A DNA stretch of 64,000 bases from Macrotis lagotis. Its lineage: Eukaryota > Chordata > Mammalia > Peramelemorphia > Peramelidae. Under the pieces are notes generated by a model, which was given only the letters and a program-made list of their open reading frames with translations, was not told the DNA's origin and searched no databases. The position numbers and the translations under genes were made by a program. Below are positions 20,641 to 33,472 of this stretch, piece by piece. The stretch's first letter is position 1, and every line of letters starts with the position of its first letter. The stretch spans positions 621,469,156 through 621,533,155 of the forward strand of contig NC_133666.1 of the NCBI RefSeq assembly GCF_037893015.1, written 5' to 3'.

Positions 20641-21960
20641 ATAAAATATGAACTACTCTGATATTTAAATATATTCACAGATGAATTGTTTGTGGATAGA
20701 CTGAGCCAATCTAATAAAAATTACAATTCTGCCTAAATTAGTTTACTTATTAAGTACCATACCAGTCAAACTACTAAAAATTGTTTTATAGAACTAGAAA
20801 AAATGTCAAATTCACCTAGAAGAACAAAAAGTCAAGAATATCAAGGAAAATAATTTAAAACTGTGAAGGAAGGTGGTCTAGCAGTTACCAGATCTTGTCA
20901 AAACAATCTGGTACTGACTAAGAAACAGAATGGTGGATCAGTGGGATTGATTAGGTACAAAATCCATGGCAGTAAATTACCATAGTAATCTAGTGTTTGA
21001 TAAGCCTCCAAATCCCCACTTTTGAGAAAAAACTCACTATCTGACAAAAATTGCTAAGAAAACTGGAACTCGGTTTGAGAGAAAGTAAGTGAAGACCAAC
21101 ATCTCACATCATATAACAAAATAAGATAAAACTAGATATATGATTTAAATATAAATAGCATATTGTAAGAAAATTAGGGAACTGTAGAATAGTTTACTTG
21201 TCAGATCTATGGATAAGGGAAGGGTTTGTCACCAAATGATTTAGAGAACATTATGGAATATAAAATGGATAATGTTAATTACATTAAATTAAAAAGGTTT
21301 TGCATAAATAAAACCAATACAATCAAGATTATAAGGGAAGCAAACTGGGGAAAAATTTTTACAGCAAATTTCTCTAATAAAGGTCTCATGTTTTAAATAC
21401 ATAAAGGACTGAATCAAATTTATAACAATACGAATCATTGCTGAATTGATAAACAGTCAAAGATATAAACTGAGAGTTTTCAGAAGAAGAAATCAAAGCT
21501 ATCTAGAGTAATATGAAAAATGTTCTAAACAATTATTGAATAGAGAAAGGCAAATTGTGATACCACCTCACACTCATCAGAAAGAGAAAATGACAAATGT
21601 TGGAGGGGTTGTGGAAAAATTGGACTACTAATGCATTGTTGGTGGAGTTTTGAACTAAATCAACCATTCTGGAAACTAATTTGGAACTACTTTCAAAGAG
21701 CTATAAAACTGTGCATACCCTTTGACCCAGCAATGTCACTACTAGGTCTGTATCTCAGATCAAAAGAAAAGGAAAAGAATCTATATGTCTATAAATATTT
21801 TTAGAATTCTTTTGTGGTGGCAAAGATTTGGAAATTGAGAGCATACCCATCATTTTAAATAAGTTATGACATATGATTATGATGGAATGCTATTAGAAAT
21901 GATGTGCTTTCAGATGCTTTCAGAAAAATTTGAAGAGATACAGAGGAGTCCAAGATTATT
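20640..21960 (+). mobile_element. Old L1 ORF2 fragment
   Basis: Decayed L1 ORF2 3' half. Landmarks shared with the better copy at 28.65-30.44 kb include CAGATCTATGGATAAGG, ACACTCATCAGAAAGAG, TTGGTGGAGTTTTGAAC and CTTTGACCCAGCAATGTCAC. Riddled with stops. Confidence 0.8.
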
Positions 21961-22139
21961 TTTAGATATTGAACCTGAGGGATTAGGAGAATGGTGTTTC
22001 CTTCTACAGCAGTGGGGAAATTAGGTGAGGAAGTTCTAAGTGGAAATATAAAATAGTTCTGTTTTTGGCATCTTGAGTTTAAGATGGCTGCTGGACTACC
22101 AGTTTGAGATATCTTACAGGCAGTAGGGAGAAATGCAAA

Positions 22140-22945
22140 TTAAAATAACTGATTAGAGAAATGCAAATTAAAATAACTCTTGAGGTTCCACCCTATCCCT
22201 ATCAGGTTGAGTAATATGACAGAAAAGGAAAATGACAAATTGAGACTCTAATGCATTGCTGGAGTTGTGAATTGATCCAGCCATTCTAGAGAGTGATTTG
22301 GAATATCCTAAAATGATTTTAAAATTGTTCATTCTCTTTGGTTCAGAAATATCACTACTATATTTGTATTCCAAAGAGATAACCCCCCCCCAAAGGACCT
22401 ATATCTCCTAAAAACATTTATAACAGCTCCTTTTGTGTTGGCAAAGAATTGGATATTGAGGGACTGCTCATTTGGGAACAACTGAACAAATTGTGATATA
22501 TGATTGTGATAGAAGCTATAAAAATGATGAGCAGAATTCTCCCAGAAAAACCTGAAGAAACACACATGAAATGATACAAAGAGAAATGAACAGAACCAGG
22601 AGAACATTGTTCATTGTAACAGTAATATTATACACTGACCACCCATGAATGACAACTATTCTCATCAATATGATGACCTTAGATTATTCCTGAAGTTCTT
22701 ATAATGAAAAATGCTCTCCATTTCCAGAGAAAGAACTAATGGAGTCTGAATACAGATAGTAGTATATTGTTTTTTACTTTCTCTTTCTTTTTTGTCTGTA
22801 TTTTCTTTCATAATATCACTACTATGGAAATATGTTTTTCATGACTGCATAACCTATGACAAATTACTTATCTATGAGGGGAGAGTAAAGGAAAGAGAGG
22901 AAAGTATTTGGAATTCAAAATTTAAAAAAACAAATGAGCAAAATT
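22140..22945 (+). mobile_element. Old L1 3' end
   Basis: Starts at the TAGAGAAATGCAAATTAAA landmark of ORF2, continues through a homologue of the FDPA-type region and ends in a 3'UTR (AACCTATGACAAATTAC) with an A-rich tail. Confidence 0.75.
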
Positions 22946-23259
22946 GTTTTTAGATATAATTGAAGGAAAATATAAAATAGCAAACATATTTTTAAAAAGA
23001 AAAAAGATAATTCAATGTTATCAGGTTGGATTCAGGGCCTTTTCTGGGGTTTTCTTGGCAAATATACTTATGTTTATAAAGCTTTAGGTACTGGGGATCA
23101 AGAGACATGTAAGCTTCTCCAGTTGCCATTACTCTGGGGCTATCTCTAGGTCACCATTCAAAAATTCATAATGACCTCTTTAATATATTCTGGAATATCT
23201 CCACTTTGTATAGCATCCCTGGTCAAAAGTTTTCTTAAGCAGCACATAAATCTAAAGAG

Positions 23260-24170
23260 CTCAAGAACTGGGGGTCTATTTGATAAAAATTGCAAGGAAA
23301 ATTGGAAAATAGTCCGGCAAAAATTAGGTATAGGCCAATATCATATGCCAAATAATCTCCAAATGGAGTCATGACTTTGATATAAAAAGTCACATAATAA
23401 ACAAAATTAGAGGAGCAAGAAAGAACATATCTTTTCTAAATATGAATGGGGAAAGAGTTCATGACTAAATACAGAATTATTTAGTAAATAAAGTAAATTT
23501 CTGAGGCCAGATTTTTAACTCAGATCTTTCTGACTCTAGGCCCAGATCACAATAGTTTATCTATTGCATCACCTAACTGACCTCCAAACAAGGATAGAGA
23601 GGATCAAAAAGGGTCAAACTGAATCCAAAATTTTAACATTGTATAGTGTAATACAATTAATTGGGTTATTTTCCAAAAAAAAAAATATGTACGAGAAAAT
23701 GTTTATAGTAACTCTTTGTAGTGGCAAAAAAGATGGAACTTGAAAGGGTTGCTTATCAATTGGAAAATGACTGAACAAATATAGTACAGAAATGAAATGG
23801 AAGATTATTTGCTGCAAGAAATGATGAAGGAGATGGTATCAGAAAGACCCTAGAAGAGTTGTATAAACTGATACAAAGTGAAGTGAATAGAACCATAAAA
23901 ACAATAACAATATTGTAAAGACAAACAACATTGAAAAATACTGATTCCAGAAAACTCATGATGACCTGTCTTCTGACATAGAGATGGCAAATATAGATTG
24001 TCAATAGAGAGATATTTGGTGGAGTATGGGAGTGGAGAATGGTCAATATAAGAATTTCTATGGTTTGTAATGGACTTTTTGTTTTTCTTTCATGAATACG
24101 GGGAGACTGTAAGGGAGAGAAAGTAGACTTTCATTGATTAAAAGAATTAATTTTTAAAATAAACAGGAAG
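23260..24170 (+). mobile_element. L1 fragments, highly diverged
   Basis: Two ORF2 pieces: about 23260-23470 (GGAAAATAGTCCGGCAAAAA) and about 23600-24170 (GTAGTGGCAAAAAAGATGG; ATACAAAGTGAAGTGAATAG). Between them is a SINE/MIR-like remnant near 23500-23580. Confidence 0.6.
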
Positions 24171-24244
24171 TGAACAAAAGGAATTTCTGAGAGAAATAAA
24201 GGACAACTTTAAAAGCAAATTATTTAATTCATTGAATACTTTCT

Positions 24245-24393
24245 ATTTTTAGGTTTTTGAAAGGCAATGGGGTTAAGTGGCTTGCCCAAGGACACACAGC
24301 TAGGTAATTATTAAGTGTCTAAGGTTGGATTTGAACTCAGGTACTCCTGACTCCAGGGCCGGTGCTCTATCCACTGGGCAACCTAACCACCCC
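24245..24393 (-). mobile_element. tRNA-derived SINE, antisense
   Basis: Starts TTTTTAGGTTTTTGAAAGGC and ends AACCACCCC. Short flanking repeat CATTGAATA on both sides. Confidence 0.85.
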
Positions 24394-24509
24394 ATTGAAT
24401 ATTTTTTTAAACAATCAAATTGTGCATAACAGATTTCAGAAATAATATTTGCTTTCTGTGCCACTTTGTTATTTAAATATGTACTGTGTGTGTGTGGGGG
24501 GGTGTTTTG

Positions 24510-24725
24510 CTAAATTCAGAATGAAAAATAAAGATAAAATGGACAGTTCTGATTATGTAAAATTAGAAAGGTTTTGCACAAACAAAACCAATGTATTTAA
24601 AATTTGAAGGGAAAGTTAACAGGGAAAATAATTTATAGTATGTTTCTCTGATAGAGGTCTCATATCTAAGATATATAAAGACCTGATTCGAATTTTATAT
24701 AACTAGACCTATTCCCTAATAGGTC
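24510..24725 (+). mobile_element. L1 ORF2 fragment
   Basis: Reads GATTATGTAAAATTAGAAAG, TTTTGCACAAACAAAACC and GATAGAGGTCTCATATCTAA. These match the 29.28-29.43 kb part of the better L1. Confidence 0.7.
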
Positions 24726-24727
24726 TG

Positions 24728-25290
24728 AAACATGGATATGAAACAACTTGTAATGATTTTAGCTGGAGTCTATGACTTTGATTCACAGTATCATAAAGAT
24801 GTCCCAAACAGACTGGCTATTAATATTCAAATATCCCCAGCTAATCAGAGAAATTGAAGAATGAATTTTCACATACAACTTGAAGGCCAGAGTTCTTTTA
24901 CTATCTTATCTTCCTAGGATGAAAATTCCTGAAATTTTTGAAGGAGATCAGCAATTTATCCTGAAAAAGTACCCTACTTTATTGCAAGAAATGGTTAATG
25001 TAATCTGCCAACTAATAATAATGGCTCAGAGCCATGAAGAAAGGGATTTTTTTTGTGCTTCAACTTTGGAATCCCTGGAGAATTTGAGTGAAGATTTCCC
25101 AGATGTCTATTCAAGGCCTTTAGCTATTTAAATCTCCCCTTCTTTAGCTACCTCACCTTGAAGAGGACAATTTTAGACCGACTTCTAATCAGAAGACGTT
25201 CAAAATTAAAACTATAGGTTTTGGTGAGTTTAAAAGAATCTGACTACTACAACTTACTACATTTCCTACAAGATGAAAAATATGAAAGAT
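24728..25290 (+). pseudogene. SEC63: SEC63 processed pseudogene, partial
   Basis: SEC63 is the ER translocon-associated J-protein. The intronless plus-strand text follows its central region: NMDMKQLVMILAGVYDFD, then LKARVLLLSYLPRMKIPEIF, DQQFILKKYPTLLQEMVNV, ICQLIIMAQSHEERDF, and later LPHLEEDNF with TSNQKTFKIKTI, as I recall the human protein. The best open part is 24880-25131. Before and after it the match continues only across stop codons and frame changes. A block after SLENL is missing (human continues with a stretch ending LQQFKSPLLQ). Both ends of the mRNA are absent and no poly-A tail is seen. Confidence 0.85.
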
Positions 25291-25485
25291 TATATGCAGG
25301 GAGATGGATTAGGAAGCTATTGCAATAATCCAGGTGAAAAAGGTGAACTTGGTAATTATATTATGAATAAAGAGAAGGGGAAAGATAGGAGAGATATTGA
25401 GGAGGGTTATTGATGAGGCTTGGCAATTGATTCAATAGGGCAACTGAATGAGAGCAGAGATAGCTCACATGTTAGAAATGAGATT

Positions 25486-28400
25486 GGGGGGGCGGAGCCA
25501 AGATGGCCACATGAAGGGATCAAGTCTTAGGAGCTCTCTGATAAAAACTCATAAACCAAGGACTCTAACTAAACTTTCAAGAGACAGAACCCACAAAGGG
25601 ACCCAATGAGGTAGTTCTCCTACTCAAGGTAACCTGGAAAAGAGCAGAAAGGCTCTGCTCCCTGTGGTCGGAGGGGTGGCCCACCAGAGGGGTGGTCCTC
25701 CAGAGCCAAAGAATCAGCTCACAGCAGTGGGGGAGTCTTCTGAGCTGCACCCTGAGGAGCACCGGGCACAAAGTGGGGGAACAGCGGGGGACCTCCACCA
25801 GAGCTAGCATGTGGAGCCCAGCCCTCAGGGCACACAGCAAGCAGCTTGGTCTTTATGCAGCCCAGAACCGGAAACAGAAGCAGGTGGAGCCCTTAAACAG
25901 GAGCCCCCAGGGCATGAGCCCATTGAGCTGAGGGAGGGGAGTGAAGAGAGACTGCAGAGCTCTGTCCTCTGCCCCTGGAACAGGACTATGGGGCTCTGAC
26001 CACATTCAGATCCTGATCCCAGTCTAGGCCCCCCCATAGAACAACAGGGCCCCCCCACCTTGGCCCCATGGCAGAGGGGGGCACTTATGTTCATTCACAG
26101 ACCAGGAGGGAGGACAGAACCTCACACACTGAGATCCTTGTGGAAGTGTCCCAAAAGTTCAGGAAGCACCCCAAAAAACAGGCTTAGGCTGGGAAAATGA
26201 ACAAGCAAAGAAACAAGAGGAAGACCATTGAGAAATATTTTGCAAATGAGCCCAAGAAGGATCAAAATACTCAGTCTGAAGATGAGGAAGCACAAGCTCC
26301 TGCATCTAAAGACTCCAAGAAAAACAGAAATTGGGCTCAGGCTATGACAGAGTTCAAAAAAGACTTTGAAAATCAAGTGAGGGAGTTGGAAGAAAAACTG
26401 GGAAAAGAAAGGAGAGAGACACAGGAAAAACATGAAAATGAAGTCAGCAGCTTAGTCAAGGAAATCCAAAAAAATGCTGAAGAAAATAGCATGCTAAAAA
26501 CCAGCTTAGGTCAAATGGATAAAACAATTCAAAAAGTTATTGAGGAGAAGAATGCTTTAAAAAGCAAAATTGGCCAGATGGAAAAAGAGATAAGAAAACT
26601 CTGAGGAGAACAAATCCTTCAGACAAAGAATAGAATTCAGGGAGATTGATGAATTTAACAGAAATCAGGAATCAATACTTCAAAACCAAAAAAATGAAAA
26701 ATTAGAAGAAAATGTGAAATATCTCATTGAAAAAACAACTGATATGGAAAACAGACTTAGGAAAGATAATTTAAAAATTATTGGAATACCTGAAAGTCAT
26801 GATTAGGAAAAGAGCCTTGACATCATTTTCAAAGAATTACTACAGGAAAATTGTCCTGATATTCTAGAAGCAGAGGGCAAAATAGAAATGGAGAGAATCC
26901 ACCGATCCCCCCAAGAAAGAGATCCCAAAAAACCAACCCCTAGGAATATTATAGCCAAGTTCCAGAACTCCCAAGTCAAAGAGAAAATATTACAAGCAGC
27001 CAGAAGAACACAGTTCAAATATCATGGAGCTGCAGTCAGGATCACACAGAACTTAGCAACAACTACATTGGAAGCTTGTAGGGCTTGGAATACAATATAC
27101 CTGAAGGCAAAAGAGCTTAGAATGCAGCCAAGAATGAACTACCCAGCAAGGCTGAATGTCCTCTTCCAGGGAAAAAAGATGGACTTTCAATGAACCAGGG
27201 GAATTTCAAATGGAATGGCCAGAGCTGAACAGAAGGTTTGATCTTCAGATACAGGACTCAGGTGAAGCATGGAGATTGGAGGAGAGGAGGGAAATATGAG
27301 GGACTGAATGAGGATGAACTACATGTATAGAAAAATGATACTGATAATATTCATCTGAACCATCTCAGTTAATAGAGCAGGTAGAGGGAGCTTTTATAGT
27401 TGAAGCACAGGAGAAAGCTGAATTCAAAGATTAAAATATGGTGTGTAAAAATGGAGTCAATAGGAAAAAAAGAGAAATGGAATGGGAGAAAGAAAAAGGA
27501 GAGTGGGGAATAGTCCAAGATATTTCACATAATAAGATTTTTTTTTATTACAATGAGCTATTGCAATGATATGGAAGGGGGGAGGCAAGGGGGAATGAGG
27601 GAACCTTTGCTCTCATCAGAGATGGCTAGGAGAGGAAACAGCATATATACTCATGGGGTATAGACATCTGGAGTAAGAAGGAGGGGGGAGCAGGGGGAAG
27701 GGGTGGGGATGTGAATAAAGGAGGAGAGGATGGACCATGGGGGGAGAGTGGTCAGATATAACACATTTTCTTTTTTACTTCTTGCAAGGGGCTGGGATTG
27801 GATGGCCTGCCCAGGACCACAGGGCCAGGTGGATTCTGGGCCTAAAGGGTGGTATGCGGACTCAGGGCTTCTTGGCCCCAGGACCAGGGATCTGCCTGCT
27901 GCGCCACTCAGAGACCCTATAGCAGAGTCAGAGTGAAAGGAGAGAGAAAATATAGTACATGGTAGTGGAGAAATAAGAAAGGAGGGAGTTGCGATCAGCA
28001 ATGGCAATGTTGGAAAAATATGGAAGTAACTTTTGTGATGGACTTATCATAAAGAATGTGATCCACCTGTGACAGAGTTGTTGGTGTTAGAACAAAAACT
28101 GAAGCACATTTTTTGTTATTATTATTTGGGGGAGGGTGCTGGGCAAGTGGGGCTGGGTGGCCTGCCTGGGGCCACATAGCAGGGTGATCTTTGGGTGTCT
28201 GGGGCCGGATTCAGACCCAGGTGCTCCTGGCTCAAGGGCCAATGCTCTGTCTGCCACCCAGCCACCCCTACTATTATTACTATTTTATTTTATTTTGGGT
28301 CTTTTTTTTCCCCTTCTTTTTGGTTTTTGCAGGGCAATGGGGATCGGGTGGCTTGCATGTCACATGGCTGGGTGATTATTGGGTTTACGAGGCTGGATAT

Positions 28401-28641
28401 GGACTTGGGTGCTCATGGCTCCAGGGCTGGTGCTTCGTCCATTGTGCCACCTGGCCATACCTACAATTATTACTATTATTTTTTTAATTTTGATTTTTTT
28501 TTCTCTCCCCTTTACTTTTTCTCCCAAGCAAGTCTATCTATATTCATGGGGAGGAGGGGTATTTTGTTTACTTGTAAACAAGTATATTTTATTAATGTAA
28601 AAAAATTTGTACAAAATGAGAATAAAAAATAAATTAAAAAA
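25486..28641 (+). mobile_element. Half-L1 (HAL1-like), whole-ended, ORF1 only
   Basis: Begins with the L1 5' signature GGGGCGGAGCCAAGATGGC and ends in an A-rich tail. Flanked by AGAAATGAGATT at 25474-25485 and 28642-28653. Carries an ORF1-like protein: a coiled-coil half starting MNKQRNKRKTIEKYFANEP (26197-26604) and the conserved C-terminal half (26888-27193; RIHRSPQERDPKKPTPRNII, ILQAARRTQFKYHGAAVRIT). The two are in different frames with stops between. No reverse transcriptase follows. The 1.4-kb 3' part contains three diverged antisense SINE-like blocks (about 27775-27925, 28125-28265, 28320-28460). Confidence 0.8.
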
Positions 28642-28653
28642 AGAAATGAGATT

Positions 28654-30440
28654 TAATAAATAAAATGAGATTTAAACAACTGGGCAAACATCAACTGCTC
28701 ATGGATAGGTTGAGCTAATATAATAGAAATGACAATTCTATCAAAACTAAACTACCTGTTTAGTGCCCTACCAATCAAAATTCCAAAAAATTACTTCAAT
28801 GAGTTAGAAAAAGTTGTAAGTAAATTCATATGGAGAAATAAAAAGTCAAGAATCTCCAAGAATTCAATGAAAAAAGTGCAAAAGGTGGCTTAGCCCTACC
28901 AGATCTAAAATTATTTATAAGGTAGCAGTCATGAAAACTGTCTGGTATTGGCTAAGAAATAGAGTGGTGGACCAGTGGAATAGACTAGGTACAATAGCAG
29001 GAAATGATTATAATAATCTGCTGTTTGATAAACCCAGAGTCCAGCTAGTGGGATTAAAAACCTCTCTCTTTGATAAATCTGCTGGGAAAATTGGAAGTTA
29101 GTATGGAAGAAACTTAGATTAGACCAACACCTCACACCTTATAGCAAGATAAGATCAAAATGGATACAGAATTTAGATATTAGAAGCAAACTAGAAGATC
29201 AAGGAGTAGTTTACCTGTCAGATCTATGGAAAGGGAAGCAGTTTATGATTAAGGAAGAGATAGAGAACATCACTAAAAGCAAACTAGATGATTTTGATTA
29301 CATTAAATTGAAAATCTTTTGCACAGACAAAACCACTGTAATCAAGATCAAAAGAAATGTAGGAAACTGAGAAACAGTCTTTACAACTAGTATTTCTGAC
29401 AAAGAACTCATTTTTAAAATATACAGAGAACTGAGTCAAATTAAAAAAAAAAGGCCATTCCCCAATTGACAAATGGTCAAAGGATATGCAAAGGCAATTT
29501 ACAGATGAGGAGATCAAAGCAATCCATAGTCATATGAAAAATTTCTCTAAATCATTACTTAGTAGAGAAATGCAAATTAAAGCATCTCTGAGGTACCACC
29601 TCACACCTCTCAGACTGCCCAATATGACCAGAAAGGACAATGATCATTATTGGAAGGGTTGTGGGAAATCTGGGACACTAATATATTGTTGGTAGAACTG
29701 TGAACTCATCCAACTTTTCTGGAGAGCAGTCTGGAACTATGCCCAACAACAAAAATGTGTATATCCTTTGATCTGGGTCTATACCCTGAAGAGATGATGA
29801 AAAGGGGTAAAAATATCACCTGTACAAATATAGTCATAGCAACCCTGTTTGTTGCAGCAAAGAATTGGAAATCAAGTAAATGTCCATCAATTAGGGAATA
29901 GCTTAACAAACTGTGGTATATGTATGTCATGGAACCCTATTGTTCTACTAGAAACCAGGAGGGATGGGAATTCAGGGAAGCCTGGAGGGATTCGCATGAA
30001 CTGATGCTGAGTGAGATGAGCAGAACCAGAAAAACATTGTACACCCTAACAGCAACATGAGGGTGATGATCAACCTTGATGGACTCACTCATTCCATCAG
30101 TGCAACAATCAGGGACAATTCGGGGCTCTCTGCAATGGAAAATACCATCTGTATCCAGAGAAAGAACTGTGGAGTTTGCAGAAAGACCAAGGACTATTAC
30201 CTTTAATTTAGAAAAAAAAAAAAAACCTGATATCTTATTGTCTGATCTTGCTATCTCTTATACTTTGTTTCTTCCTTAAGGATATGATTTCTCTCTCATC
30301 ACATTTAATTTGGATCAATGCATACCCTGAAAACAATGTAAAGACTGTCAAATTGCTTTCTGTGGTGGTGGGGATAGGGAAATAAGATTAGGGGGAAAAT
30401 TGTAAAACTCAAAATAAATAAAATCTGTAAAATAAAAAAA
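28654..30440 (+). mobile_element. L1, 5'-truncated, ORF2 3' half plus 3'UTR
   Basis: ORF2 landmarks run in order: TCCAGCTAGTGGGATTAAAA, CAGATCTATGGAAAGGGAAG, AGACTGCCCAATATGACCAG, ATGAACTGATGCTGAGTG. The end is GTAAAACTCAAAATAAATAA and an A-rich tail. It lies directly 3' of the half-L1, and AGAAATGAGA recurs right after its tail at 30441. Many stops; no coding capacity. Confidence 0.85.
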
Positions 30441-31185
30441 AGAAATGAGAATGACTGGAAGAATAATGGTGACCTTGGCAGAAATAGGCAAGTTATGAGG
30501 AAAGATGGGTTTAGGTTAAAAAGATAATGAGCCTAGTTTTGCATATTTTGGAGTTTGAAACTTCTTAAGACTATCCTGGTATCTAGGAGACAGAGATGCA
30601 AGGACTGGAATTCATGGGAGAAATGAAGGATGGATATATATATAAATTTGGGAGTCATCTTTATAGAGGAGATAATCGTCTTCACAGGAATTGATAAAGT
30701 CATCAAGAGAGACTATTATGAGAAGAGAGGCATATTCAGGACAAGGATACATCCACATAGGTGGTGGGATGTCCTGCAAAGGAAACCAAGAAGGGCCAGT
30801 CATTTTCACTTAGAAGGCTTGTTGAGAAAATCTTGGTGAGTTCTAAAGTTTATCAAATTCTCTTGTAGCACACTTTCTGGGCTCACTCTCTCAATTCCCA
30901 CATCGCTGGCAGGTTGAGTGCCTAGAGCAGCTACTACTTCTCCCTTTAGGGTTGGGGTGGGGAACAGTAACCCTAGGGGGTTGAGGAATCTAATAAGGAG
31001 AATTCGCAATGAAGAATTTCTTCAGATGATCTTTGCAAAGGCAAGGGACCCAAGTTTGTCTTGGACAAAGTCACTACTACATTGTAACACTTCCTCTGGG
31101 GCCACTTCTCCAACTACATTCACGTTGGCAGGTTGGGTTCCCAGAGAAAAGAGGTCTAGAAGTAACTAATGGATTGTAGTTTCTA
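30441..31185. other. Intergenic, interrupted old repeat
   Basis: About 30441-30840 appears to continue the old repeat that breaks off at 25473 (GAATAATGGTGACCTTGGC; AGACTATCCTGGTATCTAGG). The half-L1 and L1 therefore sit inside it. About 30800-31165 holds two diverged copies of a ~150-bp segment (GGTTGAGTGCCTAGAG... and GGTTGGGTTCCCAGAG...). No gene was recognised. Confidence 0.4.
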
Positions 31186-31346
31186 TGTTCTTTTTTTTTT
31201 TAGGTTTTTGGCAAGGCAAATGGGGTTAAGTGGCTTGCCCAAGGCCACACAGCTAAGTAATTATTAAGTGTCTGAGACCGGATTTGAACCCAGGTACTCC
31301 TGACTCCAAGGCCAGTGCTTTATCTACTATGCCACCTAGCCGCCCC
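31186..31346 (-). mobile_element. tRNA-derived SINE, antisense
   Basis: Flanked by TGGATTGTAGTTTCTA at 31170-31185 and 31347-31362, a perfect 16-bp duplication. Confidence 0.93.
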
Positions 31347-31364
31347 TGGATTGTAGTTTCTAAT

Positions 31365-32540
31365 ATAATTACCCACAAACCTTCAATGATTTTTTCCACA
31401 TTGGTTACTTTTCACTTGCCCTCTGGTTCTAGTAAGTTGGGCACAGTTCTCTTTTTGTGATTTCTAGTTACATGATATCCACATTCTTTTTTATCATGAA
31501 TTTCAGTTATGCCAAATTTTTTTTACTTATCCTTGTTTTATTTTACAGGTTACTTTGTTTTGACACCTTACATTTTCTTCTATTTTTTTATAGACTTGGA
31601 TATTTTTTATTGTCTTGTGGCAACATTAACTTCTGTTTGGTACATTTCCAATTTTCATGAAATCTGTTATTTGGGAAAGGTTTTGTACCATTTGTTTTAT
31701 GCTGCTAATTCTTTCTGACTTTTTCCTTCAAAACCTACAATTCTTTTCTAATTCTTTCCCCTTGAGTACTCTTTCATTTATAATATAATTCTAAAATCTA
31801 TTTAAAACCTTTCCTCCTTTCTCCTAGGAATTGTAATTGATTTTGTGGCCATGTTGTATTTTTTAGATTTTTACTTATAGATGTTTTATCCCTCTTCTCT
31901 GATTTTGTCTTAGGAGTGGCTGGCAACACAAAAAAACTATCATAGGAGTATTTTTTTTTGTTTCTTTGTTTTTCTTAATTAGCACTTTATGTTAAGGTTG
32001 GGCTCTGCATAATTTTGGAGGGAATGTTTTGGCTTTGACCCTGATCTGTATACTATGAGGTTTTCCAGTTATATGTTGTATTCTTCATAGATTACAGAGG
32101 CTGCTTAGGTGAAGTAACTGCAAACTTTCAGTAGGTTCGAAGTGGTCTGTTCCTGGTCCTCTAGGAACTTTTCATGTACTAGTCCCAGATTTAGGTTTGG
32201 GAAACACCTAGAACCTAGTAGACTGCTACTGTTCCTAGTCTGTCAGTTGGAAAGCTTTGCAGGTTCCCTATCCTGGTCATTTATTCTTTTTTTGTTTGTT
32301 TGTTTTGCTTTGTTCTGTTTTTTTTAAAAAAATTAATTTTTAATCCAGTTACATGAAAAAACAAGTTTCAACATACACTTCCAATTTCCAATTCCCTCCC
32401 ACCTCACTCCACATTGAGAAAACTAGTTGATATAGGGTAAAAATATGATGTCATAAAAACATTCTAGTCACTTCTTATGTGAAATTATAGATATGGGTCT
32501 GGGATCAGAGCAACAGAGATGCTTATCCCTCTTCCATAAT
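31365..32540. other. AT-rich intergenic, probable antisense LINE relics
   Basis: No gene was recognised. About 31450-32330 is T-rich and resembles antisense L1/HAL1 ORF1-region sequence. About 32335-32520 resembles an antisense L1 3' end (CCAATTCCCTCCCACCTCAC). Confidence 0.4.
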
Positions 32541-32542
32541 TT

Positions 32543-32691
32543 GTTTTTGTTTTTTTTGCAAGGCAATGGGGTTAAGTGGCTTGCCCAAGGCCACACAGCT
32601 AGGTAATTATTAAGTGTCTGAGGTCGGATTTGAACTCAAGTACTCCTTACTCCAGGGCCAGTGCTCTATCCACTGTACCACCTAGCTGTCT
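32543..32691 (-). mobile_element. tRNA-derived SINE, antisense
   Basis: Flanked by CCCTCTTCCATAATTT at 32527-32542 and 32692-32707. Confidence 0.93.
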
Positions 32692-32707
32692 CCCTCTTCC
32701 ATAATTT

Positions 32708-33310
32708 CTGTCCAAATCTATGAGCCAGATTTGTAATCTTGGGCTGGATTACCTGATATAGTTTTCCCTTTTATTCCTGATCACTAAAAGGTCTGGTGAT
32801 CTTCTTAGATCTTTAAGTGTCTGAAAGTGTCTAAAGTGAAAAGAGTTAGGTTGTACTGCTTCTTCCCACTCCACAATCTTTTCTGGTCTCTCTATATCCA
32901 GTTCTGTGTTTACAGAAATTGGTGTTAGGGTTTCTATCCTCTACCTTACACTTTCTCTGCCTTTTCCTTAAAGATTGCAGGCCGTGTGAAGGCAAAGGGG
33001 AATGAACGCAAGCTATTACCAATCCTAAACTTCTTGATATTTGAAAGCCTTATACAGTTTTATTTTTGTTGTTGTGCTATTTTTCAGTTGTACTTATTTC
33101 AATAAATTATATGGGCTTTAAAAAAAGTAAATGAATGATAGTTGTGAATAAAACTGGAAAAGCCTAAAGATGGAAAGGAGGCTCAAAAAGTAGTTTTTAG
33201 TTTGTAGTAATCTGGGGGCATATTCAGGTCACAGCTCTAGGTCTCAAGACTGGCAGATTCAGTAGTTTAATCAAGTTGGAGGAAGAGAGGAAGTTACTGT
33301 TGTATTTGGA
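32708..33310. other. Intergenic, nothing clearly recognised
   Basis: No gene, clear repeat or structural RNA was identified by eye. Confidence 0.4.
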
Positions 33311-33320
33311 TGGATATCTG

Positions 33321-33472
33321 GGGGTGGCTAGGTGATGTAGTGGATAAAGCACCGGCCCTGGAGTCAGGAGTACCTGGGTTCAAATCCAGTCTCAGACACT
33401 TAATAATTACCTAGCTGTGTGGCCTTGGGCAAGCCACTTAACCCCGTTTTCCTTGCAAAAACCTAAAAAAAA
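33321..33472 (+). mobile_element. tRNA-derived SINE, sense
   Basis: Complete, ending TTCCTTGCAAAAACCT plus an A tail. Flanked by TGGATATCTG at 33311-33320 and 33473-33482. Confidence 0.93.
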
